Assembly (NCBI GenBank): GCA_009760855.2
Contig: WPIO01000009.1
Span: 1,209,001-1,273,000 of the forward strand
Length of the DNA stretch: 64,000 nt
From: Cristatella mucedo
Lineage: Eukaryota; Bryozoa; Phylactolaemata; Cristatellidae
Reading direction: 5' to 3'
A model generated the notes under the pieces. It did not search any database and was not told the DNA's origin. It was given only the letters and a program-made list of their open reading frames with translations. The position numbers and the translations under genes are program-made. Positions 1-11,397 of this stretch are shown piece by piece; positions within the stretch are counted from its first letter, which is position 1, and every line of letters begins with the position of its first letter.

Positions 1-639
1 TAATTTTAGCGAGAACAAGACCTGTTCGGTGGTGGGCAAGAACTCCTTTGTCCTGGAGCAGTGAGCCAGATAGGAGCGCCAGTTCGGTTAGAGAGCAAGA
101 GCTTAAGAGCAAGCCAGGAGATCAGCAGCCAGGAGATGTCCGTCGTAGATATGAATTGGCTATTTTGACGACTCAAATTAAAGAAGAAAGCACTTTGCAT
201 GATTTCTATACCCTACGGTGATGCTAAAAATGTCGCAAATTACAGTCTGCATTTTAAAATTAGTTTCGGAATCGACTCTAAATTGCTTGAGAGGCAAAAT
301 CTCAGCTACTGATTAACAAAATAGTGAATAGCATGCTTGCATGTAGAACCAGTGGCATGTTGCATATTTGAGATTTTGACTTACGCTTATTATTCTCGAG
401 TCCTGAACTGCAATAGGTAGAAATAGATTAACCGATCGTTTACGGCCAAGGCCGTGTAAAAGCTCAAGGCCTGCATAAGAGACTACAGTTGTAATTCCGG
501 CATGGCAGTTTCACTTGATGTGATTTGAGCTCTAGGGTACGGAGTCGTTGGTGCAGGTTATCACCATTGTTGATTGCCCATTGCTGTTCAATATACTCGT
601 TTGCGTTATAGATACAACATTAACTTTTACATAAGCTAT

Positions 640-900
640 GCTGACTTTGGCAGGCTACCGTGTTATGCTGCTGGCAAGGGGTAGAGCCGCTATTTAAAGG
701 TGGTCTGGGGCGTCCCCCAACCTTTGCGGGTGTCGTGCAGCCTGGCCAAGCATCAAGAGGCCAGAGGCAGCACGTGAGCGGCTGCTGGCCGCCCGACCTG
801 GTGTCAGACTCGGCTCCCATCAACTAGGCCAGCGGTGGCAGCCGCCACCCCTGCCGCTCCCCTGGGTTGGCATCTGGCAAAGGCAATTTCTGTGCACCAT
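640..900. other. GC-rich island, unidentified
   Basis: This stretch is clearly richer in G and C than the AT-rich DNA on either side, with runs such as ggggcgtccccc. I see no convincing long reading frame, splice pattern or known domain. It could be a relic of an old mobile element or an exon of an unseen gene. The flanking 1-620 holds nothing I recognise. Confidence 0.3.
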
Positions 901-1214
901 CTACCTGCTGAGTACTCCAGATGGCTTTCTACAGAGGAATTTAATCTGCATCCGTTTGGCAATAATCATTCGGCCCAATGCCAGAGGAAGGGCCTATCGG
1001 TTTTTTAAGATTGGTAGCAGTGGCTCATGCCTGACCTTGCTTTCTGACACCACCATGCAGCATTCTGCCTGCCTTCTTGCTTGACAGTTCATTTGAAGCA
1101 GCAGCTCAGATAACTGCGGTGTTGCTGTCTAATCTCTCGATTTGCAAGTGCATAAGTGCAACATCCAGCACTCTGGTGCTGGTGCTGCTGCCAAATACAG
1201 AATGAAACAGGCCC

Positions 1215-1345
1215 TGTTTGAGCCTCTGGTTGGCTTTAGGTAAACCAAGTCACCTCAGGCCATTCTTCGTACCTAAGATATCCACGAATACTACTGACTT
1301 TATCTGCAGGGGTAGAAAGCAGCCCATTCCTTTCATAAAAATGGC
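1215..1345. repeat. Segmental duplication block, unit 1 (pairs with 18325-18445)
   Basis: The sequence is clearly alignable by eye with 18325-18445. Both contain caggccattctt, tacctaaga and aaagcagcc at matching spacing. It is the leftmost recognisable part of the large duplication that also carries the cysteine-rich peptide genes. It is non-coding as far as I can see. Confidence 0.6.
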
Positions 1346-1362
1346 ATGTGGCACGAGTGGTA

Positions 1363-2105
1363 GTAATATTAATAATAATAATGCTCATGCTAACGTGCCC
1401 TCAGATAACTCAATCTCTTCCTAGGCACTTTACATTTGCTGCAAAGGGAAATGTGATTGAACGGTGAGTAATATCATGCTTGATAAACAACATGAATAAC
1501 ATAGTTAGGGGTGACATGCACAGGGTCAGCACGAAAGTGTTCTTAGTGGCAGCATGCACAGTGTCAGCACACATAAGCACATGAAGGTCGAATCAAAGGG
1601 ACCCACTAAATGCTGTCCTAAATAGGCTTTCTTTAAGTTCTTTTTAAATGTGGTCAAGTCAGGGAATGTTGTGAGCCAAGTCGGGAATGAGTTCCAGGCT
1701 TTCGGAGCATACAAACTAAATGCATGGTCTCCAAAAGATTTGAGGTTTGTAGAGGTATTGGTAAACTGTTGGATTCCGAAAAGCAGGTGATACGATGTTT
1801 GGCCTGGTGGGGAGTAGATCTGAGACATATTATTAAGCCACAGAACAAAGTGACCTATAATTCAGCAACAAATCATCAAAGTCGATCCGTTGCTTCACTG
1901 GTAGCTAGTGCAGGTCGGCGAGAAGTGGTGTGAAGTGGCAATTGCGACGCTAACGACAGACCAACCTATCTGCAGAGTTTTGCACTAGCTGTAAGCGTTT
2001 GATTGCACATGCCGGTAGGCGAGCAAGCAGTGAGTTGCAGAAGTCATGAAGGGAAGTCACAAATGCACGGACCAACTTAGACCTCGTATCATTTTCTAAA
2101 CAAAA
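1363..2105 (-). mobile_element. LINE-1 copy, 3' portion, degraded
   Basis: The plus strand starts with an AAT-repeat tract followed by the family's 3' end (inverse of a tail with tttctaggcgctttacatt). Read on the minus strand it encodes scraps of the reverse-transcriptase C-terminus, including FGDHAFSLYAPKAWNS. Frames are broken by shifts and stops, and the copy is 5'-truncated near 2105. It is dead sequence. Confidence 0.85.
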
Positions 2106-2299
2106 GGAAGTAAAAGGACTGCAAGCGGCTGGAAATAAAGAGTTGAATGCCTAGGCAATCTCATCGATTGGAACAAACAGAGCTGGCTGCTGAATGCCTG
2201 GACAGATTCTTCGATATAAGCTCCAACTTTACATAAGCTTCAAGAGCAGGCGACGAACCTTCGTGTCTCCGCTTATTAATTAGTCGCACTTTCCATGTT

Positions 2300-3290
2300 T
2301 ACCTTACTTGCTCTGAATGCTAATTAGCTGAATCAATTCTTTAGGCTTTAGTCCAAATTGTAATATGTAAATGAATTAGCATAATGCCTTATTTACACAG
2401 TGCTAAAACCGTATTTTGATATTTATAAGCCAGATTTAGAAAATATTAAAAGTGATATGTTGAAGTCAGAGCACTTCAAGTAGAGAAAATTCGAGATTTC
2501 GACATTGAGATTTAAGTGAACGAATTGGCATCAAGTATCGGTACCAAGTAATACCTACATACTCACTAATTTCTGATCAATGTGAAAATATAATCCCGAA
2601 ACAGGTGTCATACCAAAAGCTCCTTCTTATCTTATTCACCAATCGCTTTTGGGCTGCAGAAGGCTTTTTTCTGTTTAGAAACAAATGGAAATGTGTTTAA
2701 AATAAGCTGCTTCCACGGCCCTACTACCAGCTTGACTGCCAGCTAATCAGATAGATAAGAAATATCCCGACACGATAAGACTAGGCACAGTACCAGCCTG
2801 TTACGACACACTGAAGTAGGGACGTTTGTGGCTGATAATTTTGCTTTTACAGCGTTTCTGATAGATAACCATTCATTAATTGGAATTTATTTTCTATAAT
2901 CCAGATGTAGCCACTCCTGGTGTAAATAATGTAAATAATGTTATTTAAAGTCTGCATGCTGCAGCTAAAAGTTTCAATTTTTTTTCCATTTTAACAACTT
3001 GGCATCATTTAATATGAGTTTTGGTTGTTAGTATAGTAAATAAGCGTTTAAAGGAACGGCTAATTATTTAGCTGATGCTTATTTTTTACCTTTATGCTTT
3101 CCTGATAAGCTTCCGATCCACTATGAACTGTTTTCTAGTTTTTTTTGCACATGCAACTGTTTTCTGGTCTGAAGTGCTGACTATGGCTTCAGTGGAATTT
3201 AAGGTGTGACGTGCCTATCAATAAGGCCTATTTTAAATCCACATTAAAACTCTTCTGAGGCCAATAAGTAGCCAGGAAACGGACGCAGAT
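2300..3290. repeat. Segmental duplication block, 3' flank of CRP-1 (pairs with 20050-21080)
   Basis: Non-coding DNA that aligns with 20050-21080. The best-preserved part is 2640-2860 against 20440-20690, sharing gaaatatcccgac, cgataag and gtagggacgttt. It lies downstream of CRP-1, which is on the minus strand. No gene is visible in it. Confidence 0.6.
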
Positions 3291-3905
3291 TTGCTGCTGA
3301 GAATGAAAGCATGTGAATTCACTGGATTGTTAAGTTATAGACGTTCCTGACGCAGAAATTAGTACTGAATCCCAGTCTGTGACCAAGACTTACTGTATTT
3401 ACGTATGACATATAAAATGACTCGCAGCTTGCCTTCATATGCTCACGAATTCAAAAAAGGACATACAGAGTGACTTTGTCCGCTGTGGAGACTCGAGGAT
3501 AACGAGAATATCATCAGGTCTCTTCCAGCATCGTAAAGGTCGGGACCTTTAGGACCGAGGCGATAATTATTGTAACACTAAGTTCGTACGTAGCGACCTG
3601 AGAAACTAGACCTTTTCAAGTGAAGTAACTTGTGCTGCACTGCATTAGTTGAAAGTTTGGCCTAGGTTATAGGAACAGAGTTAATGATAGTGCAAATTAA
3701 ATTAAAGCTTAAGAAATAAATAGTGATAATACTTAAGTTGCATTTCTTCTTGCATATGCGACTTGCGTTGCACTAGATTAAAACGAATTAAATTAAAGCT
3801 ATCAAGTACTCGTTTCTCTATAGCGCCTATTAGGTTGTAAACATATAGAACCTTATAGCAAAAATATAGATTTTGAAGATGCTGTGCTTGATTTAATTTT
3901 TCAGC

Positions 3906-3911
3906 TTTATT
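3906..3911 (-). terminator. Polyadenylation signal AATAAA of CRP-1
   Basis: On the minus strand AATAAA lies about 135 bases past the CRP-1 stop. The same signal, in similar surroundings ending aaatcaagc, is found behind CRP-2 at 21771-21776. Conservation of a 3'-processing signal beside the reading frame supports a real transcription unit. Confidence 0.6.
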
Positions 3912-4044
3912 AAAGATAGTACAGTCAAATCAATTCTCAAAATCATGATTATTGTTGTCAAACTTGACTGCGAGGCTCATTTCTAATAATTTTAGCTGCT
4001 ACTACCTCGGGAAAATGATGCAACTTGAGATGCAGGCTTGGTCT

Positions 4045-4290
4045 TTAATAATCCGGTTCTGTGATAAATGTTGAGGGAAAAAACGATGGAGAATTACTTC
4101 TCTCCATGCCTCCTCCTGGATTGGCAAAGATGCAGACACATGCCAAGTGACCTAGAGTTCGATTATATCGACACACACCGCTTCTTCTTGGGCAGTAATT
4201 GCAATGCCTAGAGGTCCGGCAAATACCACCATTTGCAGCCGCATGTGAGCTTAATAAGGTAAGTATGGCAGCTAGGATCACCAGCTTCAT
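4045..4290 (-). CDS. CRP-1, secreted six-cysteine peptide (intact copy)
   Basis: The 81-residue open frame starts with a typical signal peptide (MKLVILAAILTLLSSHAAA), cleaved probably near residue 19-21. The mature part has six cysteines at 24, 30, 33, 40, 51 and 53, spaced C-x5-C-x2-C-x6-C-x10-C-x-C. It is cationic (seven Arg) and is followed by a 28-residue cysteine-free tail rich in Ser, Pro and Phe. I do not recognise the family; disulfide-rich defence peptides, toxin-like peptides and protease inhibitors are all possible. The coding region lies in a second exon. Minus-strand sequence upstream of the ATG has a good acceptor (gattttag) at about 4391, and a conserved first exon ends at 5894. 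Of four related loci in the window it is the only one with an unbroken frame. The cysteine spacing persists across copies while intervening residues vary, as in fast-evolving secreted families. Confidence 0.7.
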   Translation of the reverse strand: MKLVILAAILTLLSSHAAANGGICRTSRHCNYCPRRSGVCRYNRTLGHLACVCIFANPGGGMERSNSPSFFPSTFITEPDY

Positions 4291-4618
4291 TGTGATGTGC
4301 TTACTACCGGCACTCGAGAGTTCTGGAACTTTCTCCTTTGTAGTTAGGCGGGAGATTTGAGCGAGAAATCTCGCTATTCGGTGGTCTATCCTAAAATCAA
4401 AGATTGCAGATGAAAGCGAGTGGCGCTTACAAGTTAATACAAAAAATAACTGTACCAGCTACATAAATTATGGTTGATTATGACATCGATTTAATGTTTC
4501 CATTTAAGTTAGCAAGCATATTACAGGTAACTGACTCGTTACAAGTAAAAAAATCACAATGAGGGAGTGATTAGTCGCGTCAATTCTATTTCAAAATCCC
4601 AAAGAGATATGGCGATGT

Positions 4619-4730
4619 AATAATAAAAAAATAATAATAATAAACTTGACAAAGCGTCGTCAGAGAACTCAATCTCTTTCTAGGTGCTTTAAAGCTTTTG
4701 CAAAGGAAACACGAACGAAAGGTTGGCGGA
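4619..4730 (-). mobile_element. LINE-1 3' tail fragment in CRP-1 intron
   Basis: An AAT/ATA-repeat tract is followed by the LINE-1 3' end motif (cagagaactcaatctctttc then taggtgcttta). Only about 100 bases are present, and they are absent from the matching introns of CRP-2 and CRP-4. The insertion therefore postdates the duplication. Confidence 0.75.
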
Positions 4731-5008
4731 GGTGAAATCGAAACATTACGAACTTTGGAAAACGATACGTTATTGCATAATTAATCAGACTTCTCTCTCA
4801 TTCATTACTCATATGATATATCGTTCGATGCTCTGGTGAGAAGTTCTAGTGTAATTTTTATGCTGTTGTACATAATGATATACTATAGTCGCATAATCAA
4901 TGATTCTTGAATAATCAATCTAGACTAGCCAAAATGTATGGTTTTTTTTAAGTTGGAATACAGTCACCAGGAGTGCATAAGATTCAAAGTCATCTATTAC
5001 ACCTAACA

Positions 5009-5150
5009 GGTCTTAGCCCGGTGTAATACGCTAGCACTGAGTGGTTTAGGTCCTTAGTTTAAGTCCTGCTGTGGGAATACTTTCAGGCCTACTACAAGCG
5101 GAGATGATAGCCATTGAGGCTTATCTGCCTCTGTAAACACTAGTTACTTA
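5009..5150 (+). mobile_element. SINE-B copy in CRP-1 intron
   Basis: A degenerate tRNA-like head has a box-B-like agtttaagtcctg. It is followed by a body (acaagcggagatgatagcc, ttgaggctt) shared with the better copy at 39545-39715. It lies in the presumed CRP-1 intron and is missing from the CRP-2 and CRP-4 introns. Confidence 0.6.
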
Positions 5151-5719
5151 ATCTTCTAGAGATTTCTTTACTTTTTTAAGTATTAGGCTCACATGTTTCT
5201 AGAAACCACCACCATGTTAAAATAATGCACCAGTACTCGGAAAATCTGTACCTTTGGATAGTCAGGTAAAAATTTATCTTTGCAAGACGAAATTCTATTT
5301 AAAGCCAAGGGAACAATTTAAAGCTGAAAATGCGAGTATTGTTTAAATACTAAATTCAGATACAAAAGGTCTAATACCTAAAGTAAAAAAGAATAATTTA
5401 GACGTTTAAGAACTTTCGAAAGACTACCATCCCTTGAAATAGCCTTGTATATATTTGATATTATAACTTAAACTAGAATTTACCAGCAACCGTCTTTAAA
5501 AGCTGCTAGGTTCAGCAAGCTAAATTGCAGGAATCACGGCTGGTATTTTTTCTAGCCCACATCTGAACAGGCAGCTCTCGACGTTCACTACTCTGCTTAA
5601 GAAGTTTCGCTGCAGATAAAGTAGAGATGATTGCTTCGCCTGTGTATGTTGCTTTAGGTGAGGCGTGCTTTTAAAACTATCTCATGTTGGGGCAATAACA
5701 CATGTAAACTGCTGAGGCA

Positions 5720-6460
5720 GATACAGCTATTTATTTTTCAGTGCTCTTTACTTTTTCTGGCAACAGCTGAAATAGAAAGTGAACGAGCACGACCACAATA
5801 GGGGGATATTGGTTTAGCTTGTGCCTAAGTCTGGTCGTAGACAATCAATAGAAATACTGTTGCAATACAATACAAAGCTAGGCTCGTACTTACCTTCAAT
5901 AAATATCCGCAGCTAGTTCATGATTTAGGATTTTCTCTAAATTGAAAAGGCTGTGATGAAAGGATCTGAATCGCCGAGCTGCAGGCAATGTCAGGCCTAC
6001 CAGGTGAATGTCAATTTAAGTAGTCGCACGTTTGGTATGCGATACTTGAACTTTGCCACAGGAAATGATCTCTACATGGTGATTAGATTACCAGCCAAGC
6101 ATCTGGGGATTTTCCTTGCCAGAAGGAAGTAGTTACTTACACAAACATATGGCTTCAATCTTGCTTAGGTGAGGTAAGGCACAGGATGTCGCAATAATTC
6201 TATTAGCTCAATGAAGAAGTGAAGATATGATAGAAGACAGAATCTACACCGTCAATAAAAATAGGCAATGATCTATTGTTACTGCTCCATGAGCAGATTT
6301 CAGGCTAATTCTGAGTAAGGATATTCAGAGCTTGTCGTTAATTCAGCCATGGCCAATTATATGCTGCTAGTTTGCAGTCCGAATATACTAGACGGCAACA
6401 ACTGTTCAAAGACATCTGTAGGATGCTCCTGTAAGATACTTGATGTGTGAAAAAGAAAAT
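5720..6460. repeat. Conserved promoter-side flank of CRP-1
   Basis: This segment aligns along its length with 22705-23560 and 50470-51140. It contains the presumed first exon, then sequence with gattagattaccag and, further out, gccatggccaatta. Its conservation in three units, against poor conservation of neighbouring DNA, suggests either recent duplication or regulatory constraint. No reading frame is conserved. From 6460 to 7095 I see nothing identifiable. Confidence 0.6.
5894..5995 (-). other. Predicted non-coding exon 1 of CRP-1
   Basis: About 100 bases are strongly conserved with the matching places beside CRP-2 and CRP-4. On the minus strand they end ...attgaag followed by GTAAGT. No conserved ATG frame runs through, so this is probably 5' UTR. 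A TTAAATT motif about 110 bases upstream of the donor is conserved in CRP-1 and CRP-2 and might act as a weak TATA-like element. The 5' end is a guess. Confidence 0.45.
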
Positions 6461-7095
6461 GCTTAAAATGATTTATTAAAAGAACTACAATGGAGCTACT
6501 CGCAAGATCGTATGATGGAAACTTCTGCGTTTAGGCTCGCATAAACTCATTCTCATTGTGGCAAACTAGTTAAGCCGTTAAGAATTCTCTGATGGAGCAA
6601 GCAGTGAATTTAATATATTTATCTAGATTTTTTCAGTCTGCCAAACATGCTTAACTTTACTGATTAGCAGTTCGATTGGGATCTGAATTAAATTTCCCCA
6701 GTGTGCTACTTTCGGTGAGAAAGTTGTTATACCATTGTGTCTCAAGGTGAGTTATAATAGTGTAACCACATTTAAATTGTGAGCCGAAATCGTATCTGGT
6801 AACTGATCTCCTGATCTTCAGTTTGAGTTTTAGAAAAAATACTAAACAGTGCAATTTATTTTGGATAGCAATTATATAAGCTTGTCGTCAATCAAAGAAC
6901 CCATTCTTGTATTTCGATAACTATGGGACACATATCAGGATTAAATGCCATGAAAGAAATCATAGTTGAAAACACTAATGGTTTACATTGCCAGACATGC
7001 CAAGCCGGTATAAGAAATTTTGAAAACAATTTGCAACAGTAAATAAGCTACTGTTGCCGATGTTGTAGCGTGAAGCCTTTAAGAATTAGCTTATA

Positions 7096-8612
7096 TTATT
7101 AATAATAATAAAGCACTTACTACAAAATACTCAGAGAATTCACTCTCTTTCCATGCGTTTTACAATTGCTGTAAAGGAAGCACAATCTAATGGTTAGTGT
7201 CAGTATGCTGAATAGAAAACGTGAATGACATGGTTAGGAGTGCCATGCACAGGGTCAGCATGCACTGGTCATCGCGCATAACCACATAGAGGACAAATCA
7301 CAGGGACAGAATAAATACTGTCATTGATAGATGCATTGTCAGTTTCTTTTAAAATTGAATTAAGTTAAGAGACGTCGTGATTCAGATCGGGATTCAGTTT
7401 TAGACTTTGAGATTATTCGAAGTAAATGTGAAATCTGCTAAGGATTTGAGATTTGTACGAGGCTTCAGTAAGCAATTAGATTCCGAAAAGTAGGAGGTAG
7501 GATGCTTAGCGTGGTGGAGGAGTAGATCTGATAAGTAATCTGTATCAAGAAAGTGAGTCCCAAAACCTTGCAGTCGATGCATTGCTTGACTGGGAGCCAG
7601 TGCAGGTCGGCGAGAAGTGGCGTAATGTGGCACCTGGGACGCTCAAGACAGACAATCCTAGCTGCAGAGTTTTGCACCAGCTGTCAGAGCTTGATTGCAC
7701 AAGTCGGTAGAGCAGCAAGCAGTGAGTCACCAAAGTCTATACAGGATGTCATAAATGCACGGATCAATTTAGATGTGGCATCCCAATCTAAACAATGCCG
7801 AATTTTGTTTTGCAATGTTATTTTGCTGAAAGCCGGCAGACTTGGCTGTTGAGCTGACGTGGTCTTCTTATGAAAGGTCACTTTGGAATTTGATGAAACC
7901 TAAATTTTGTTTAGATTCAACAGGAGATATGCTGGCAGAGCCAATTTTGACCATTAGGTTTTTCAATTTCTGAATTACACTTGGTTTCCCCATAACTAAT
8001 AGGCTGCTGTTATCATCATTAAGTTTAAGGAGATTTGATGCCATCCATGTGCAAAGGTCATCAATACATGCAGCAAGGCAAGTGAGAGAATTTGACTTGC
8101 TCGAGGGCTAGCAGGGATCAAAGCAAAGGTAAAAATGATTGTCGTATGTATACCAGTGAAAAACTCGACTGTGCTTTGGGATCACTTCGGTAAGAGGGAG
8201 AGTAGAAATCGTGAAAGGAATGAGACAAAGCACAGATTAGGGAGGTCCCCCATATTTAAGAGGTTACTTGAATGAGCTATGTATATTCACATCAATACTC
8301 TTGAGTGTCCCACTGAGATAGGGCCCGAACCATTGCAATGTAGTGGCATTGATGTCTAGGCAAGTCAAGAGGTCCTCAAGATGGACTTGATGATCGATAC
8401 TATCAAAAGCTGTCGAAAGATGTAGCAAAACGAGCAGCGACACGCTACCTAAGTTTGTATTACTGAATAGGTTATTGTGTACCCGAAACAGTGCTGATTC
8501 TGTGAGTAGTTAGCTCTAAGACTAGACTGGAATTTACGTGCCAGGTTTGAAGTTTCAATACATGAATTAAACAGGTCTGCAACGACTCGTTCATAATGCA
8601 ATACAATTGATG
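7096..8612 (-). mobile_element. LINE-1 copy, 5'-truncated and degraded
   Basis: It begins (plus strand) with TTAATAATAATA and the family's 3' end. Minus-strand translation gives broken pieces of the reverse-transcriptase C-terminal region, including TPLLADLHWLPVKQ and a damaged palm domain further on (sequence matching 'VPQGS' and 'DLSAAFD' regions near 8250 and 8400). Several stops and shifts show it is inactive. The copy fades near 8612. Confidence 0.85.
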
Positions 8613-8769
8613 GCAACAGCTTATGTTGAGGTTATAAAGCTAACATTTTAACAGTCACCTTGCTGGCAATTGCTTTAAATTAAATTGACCGGAATCAGAT
8701 TTTATCGTGGTAGCCACGCGGGTATTATAGTTTAGATGTTTGACACAGCAAAATCACCAACTTTATTGT

Positions 8770-8945
8770 AGTGATTTAACTGGACCGTGAGATTAGCTTA
8801 GGCGGATAAGCTTTGACTTTTCTCTACTGATTGTCTAGGCACCATCATTCTGATATTTGAGCCAATCGTATAGAATACCAGGAAAAATACCCCCCACACC
8901 TGTCATTGAACCAATTTTTAATAGAATAGAAAATGCTGTTCCTAT
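8770..8945. repeat. Duplicated block (pairs with 58945-59110)
   Basis: Shared landmarks are gataagctttgactt, gagccaatc and ttgaaccaattt in the same order. It ties the DNA right of CRP-1 to the DNA right of CRP-4 and supports one duplicated unit structure. It is non-coding. Confidence 0.5.
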
Positions 8946-10558
8946 TATTTAAAAGTAGTCATAAACTTGAAAAAATTGTGATTGTAGAGTGAACGTTTTT
9001 ACACGGAGTGAAAGCGGGTATTGTTTGCTGGTACCGACCCACAGATCCTAAAAGTGAATTACCTCCGGAAGCAGCTGATTGCCTTTGAAATGAGTGGAAT
9101 ACCTCAATTATAGTAGATCTCAACGAGGAGTGCATGGTATAAACTACAAATAATACAGCTTTAAAAAAATAATGCAAATATAACTGTTTTCATTCGCTAA
9201 AAGTAACTGACTTTCACATTGATTTTCAAGATTTAATTTGAGTAGATTCGATTTCCTTTTGAAACTTGTTTTCAGGTTTTATTGGTTTTGGTAATTTAAG
9301 GCCTTCGAATTTCTAGCCACGACATCAAGATAGGTGCTACGTTGTCGGCTTTACTTTTGTAAGTAAAGCCAAGGCCTCTATATGGACTTCAACGATCAGC
9401 GGGTTTAATTAGGCACCAACAAGTACATTCTTATGACCGGAAACGCACAGATAACACATAATACGGGGGTACGTCTATCAGTTACTTATATTTTCCCTCT
9501 CTTCACTTGCGGGATGGCAGCAGATAGAATTTTTTGCTCCGGGGCTAAGATCGTAGTTCAGAATCCAAATACCAATTCTTTTGGTGAAAGATTGACATCA
9601 TATCTTATAAATTATGTGATCTTAGGTCAGGTGTGTGCCTGAGTACCTTCATGGAATATTGCATGCTGAAGGTTTGCGTGTCAAATGATCAGTTCAAAGA
9701 ATTTGAGTTTTGGCAATATACCTCGAAGGCCAAGCCCCTTTATGCCAAGCTGAATAGCTGCACCAGATTCAGCCTCCTCGCCCCTAAACGGTTTTGCAAG
9801 GAAAATTAATTCAGCTGCTCGGTTTCCAAGCTTTTAGAGTATTTTGTTGTAGAGCATTTAGTATATATTAGTTAGTTGTATTATTTGTAGAGTATTTGCG
9901 ACATACAATCTTGCTCTCTAGGTTGTAGACCGTGGGACTCACTTCTACACGTGTAATGCATCGAAATAAATTGTTCGATAGCCACCGGTGGCACATTTGT
10001 CCATAAATCTGCAGCGGGTACATGCTTGCAGGTTACTTCATTGACTGACTCAGATACTTAACGATGTTTCTTACTTTCACTTTTCTGTGCGATATAAGAC
10101 TGTTGGCTATTGCACACATACTGAACGCTATTTAGGCTTTGGAGTGGTCTCTATGAAATGTCCTGCTTAAATCTCACATAATCTGTATTATTTTGTGCAA
10201 CACATTGCAAAATAGACGGGCATACGTTACACTACCACATGCTATAGAGAATGCGACGTTTTACATGTCAGTTTAATTTACCTTAACAACCCTCTTCGTT
10301 AGATCGGCAATCGTAATGCAGCTAGAAAGACTCACAGAAAAATTCTTGTCTAGGGAGCCATCTCAGTTTTCATTGGTCATTACAGAATTCACAGTTGAAG
10401 TTTTCTTTAAATTAACCTATTGGCTAGGACACGGGTCCCCAAATGAACCAGAGCCTCGCAAAAACTCTATAACGCTGTGAATAATAATCAGACAGACCTC
10501 TTATAGGCTCAATCATCATCTTTGGGCAAATAAAGCTATACAGCAATCAGAGTTCAAT
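8946..10558. other. No gene recognised
   Basis: Short frames only, none with a domain, splice context or paralog in the window. I see no repeat that I can name in this stretch. Confidence 0.4.
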
Positions 10559-10559
10559 T

Positions 10560-10807
10560 TGTATTCGTTCTTGCTAGCGAAGAAAGACAGGAGCGAGGTC
10601 TGGCCGGGCTTTAGAGCCGATGGTGGGGTTTATTTGGTCGCTCGGGATTTGTCTTCAGCGTTTCGACACCACCCGCCGGATTTTCCTTTGCGAACTCCTT
10701 GTACAGCGTCGAGAGTGGATGCGGAAACCGCATTAGGGTCCTTCGTCTTTAAGATGACAGGTTTAACTGAACATGAGGACTTCTGGCTTTTGTATATATT
10801 TCAATAG
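10560..10807 (+). other. GC-enriched open stretch, unidentified
   Basis: An 82-codon open frame lies in a locally GC-rich island (about 10580-10760). It has no ATG start (TTG at 10559). The translation has no domain I know. It may be a fragment of an exon or of an old transposon, or chance. 10808-11397 holds nothing recognisable. Confidence 0.15.
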
Positions 10808-11397
10808 TTTTGTAGAAAATAATTATTTAATTCACTTTGTGCACGGGGCCCTTGCGTGGACCCGAGAACCCACCAATAGTTTCAAGTATCACTTATCATA
10901 CAAAACCTTTATTAACGACCTAAACTTATCTTCAGCACAGGATGTAACTAGTTTCAAGAAATAAAACTGTTGACTACAGGTGCTGCAAATCGAAAGGACG
11001 AAGCAATGTTTTTCCCTCGTTAACTGTAATTAGGTAGGATTATATTCATTAAAAATTGGAAAATAATTTTTCAGTGACATGTAATTAGTAATTCCAATGC
11101 CAAAAATTAAGAAACAAGCAATCCTAAAAAAAGCAAAGTCATACGATTTGAAAGCTCAATATTTTTCTGAAAATTTCTGAAAGCAATTTGCTGGATCCAT
11201 AAATTTTAGTATTTAGTTAATCTAAGGTTCGAGACAACTTTTCATTAGGCGTTTAACATTTATTTCGGCACTCCTTACATACTGCATAAGCGAGTCACCC
11301 AGAATTGAAATGCGAGGAACTATGTAATTGTTGCTGGCCCCAGCAATAGGTGCAGTAGTTAATAACGAAAGAGGTAGCAGCTGTCTTGTCACGTTGC

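Larger units (their letters stand above)
4391..5893 (-). other. Predicted intron of CRP-1 (5' UTR intron)
   Basis: The minus-strand donor is GTAAGT at 5893-5888 and the acceptor ends ...ttttag at 4391. Corresponding introns in CRP-2 (about 22262-22843) and CRP-4 (about 50174-50595) are only about 580 and 420 bases. This one is near 1500 bases, partly because it gained a LINE-1 3' tail (4619-4730) and a SINE-B copy (5009-5150). The model is inferred from paralog comparison only. Confidence 0.5.
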
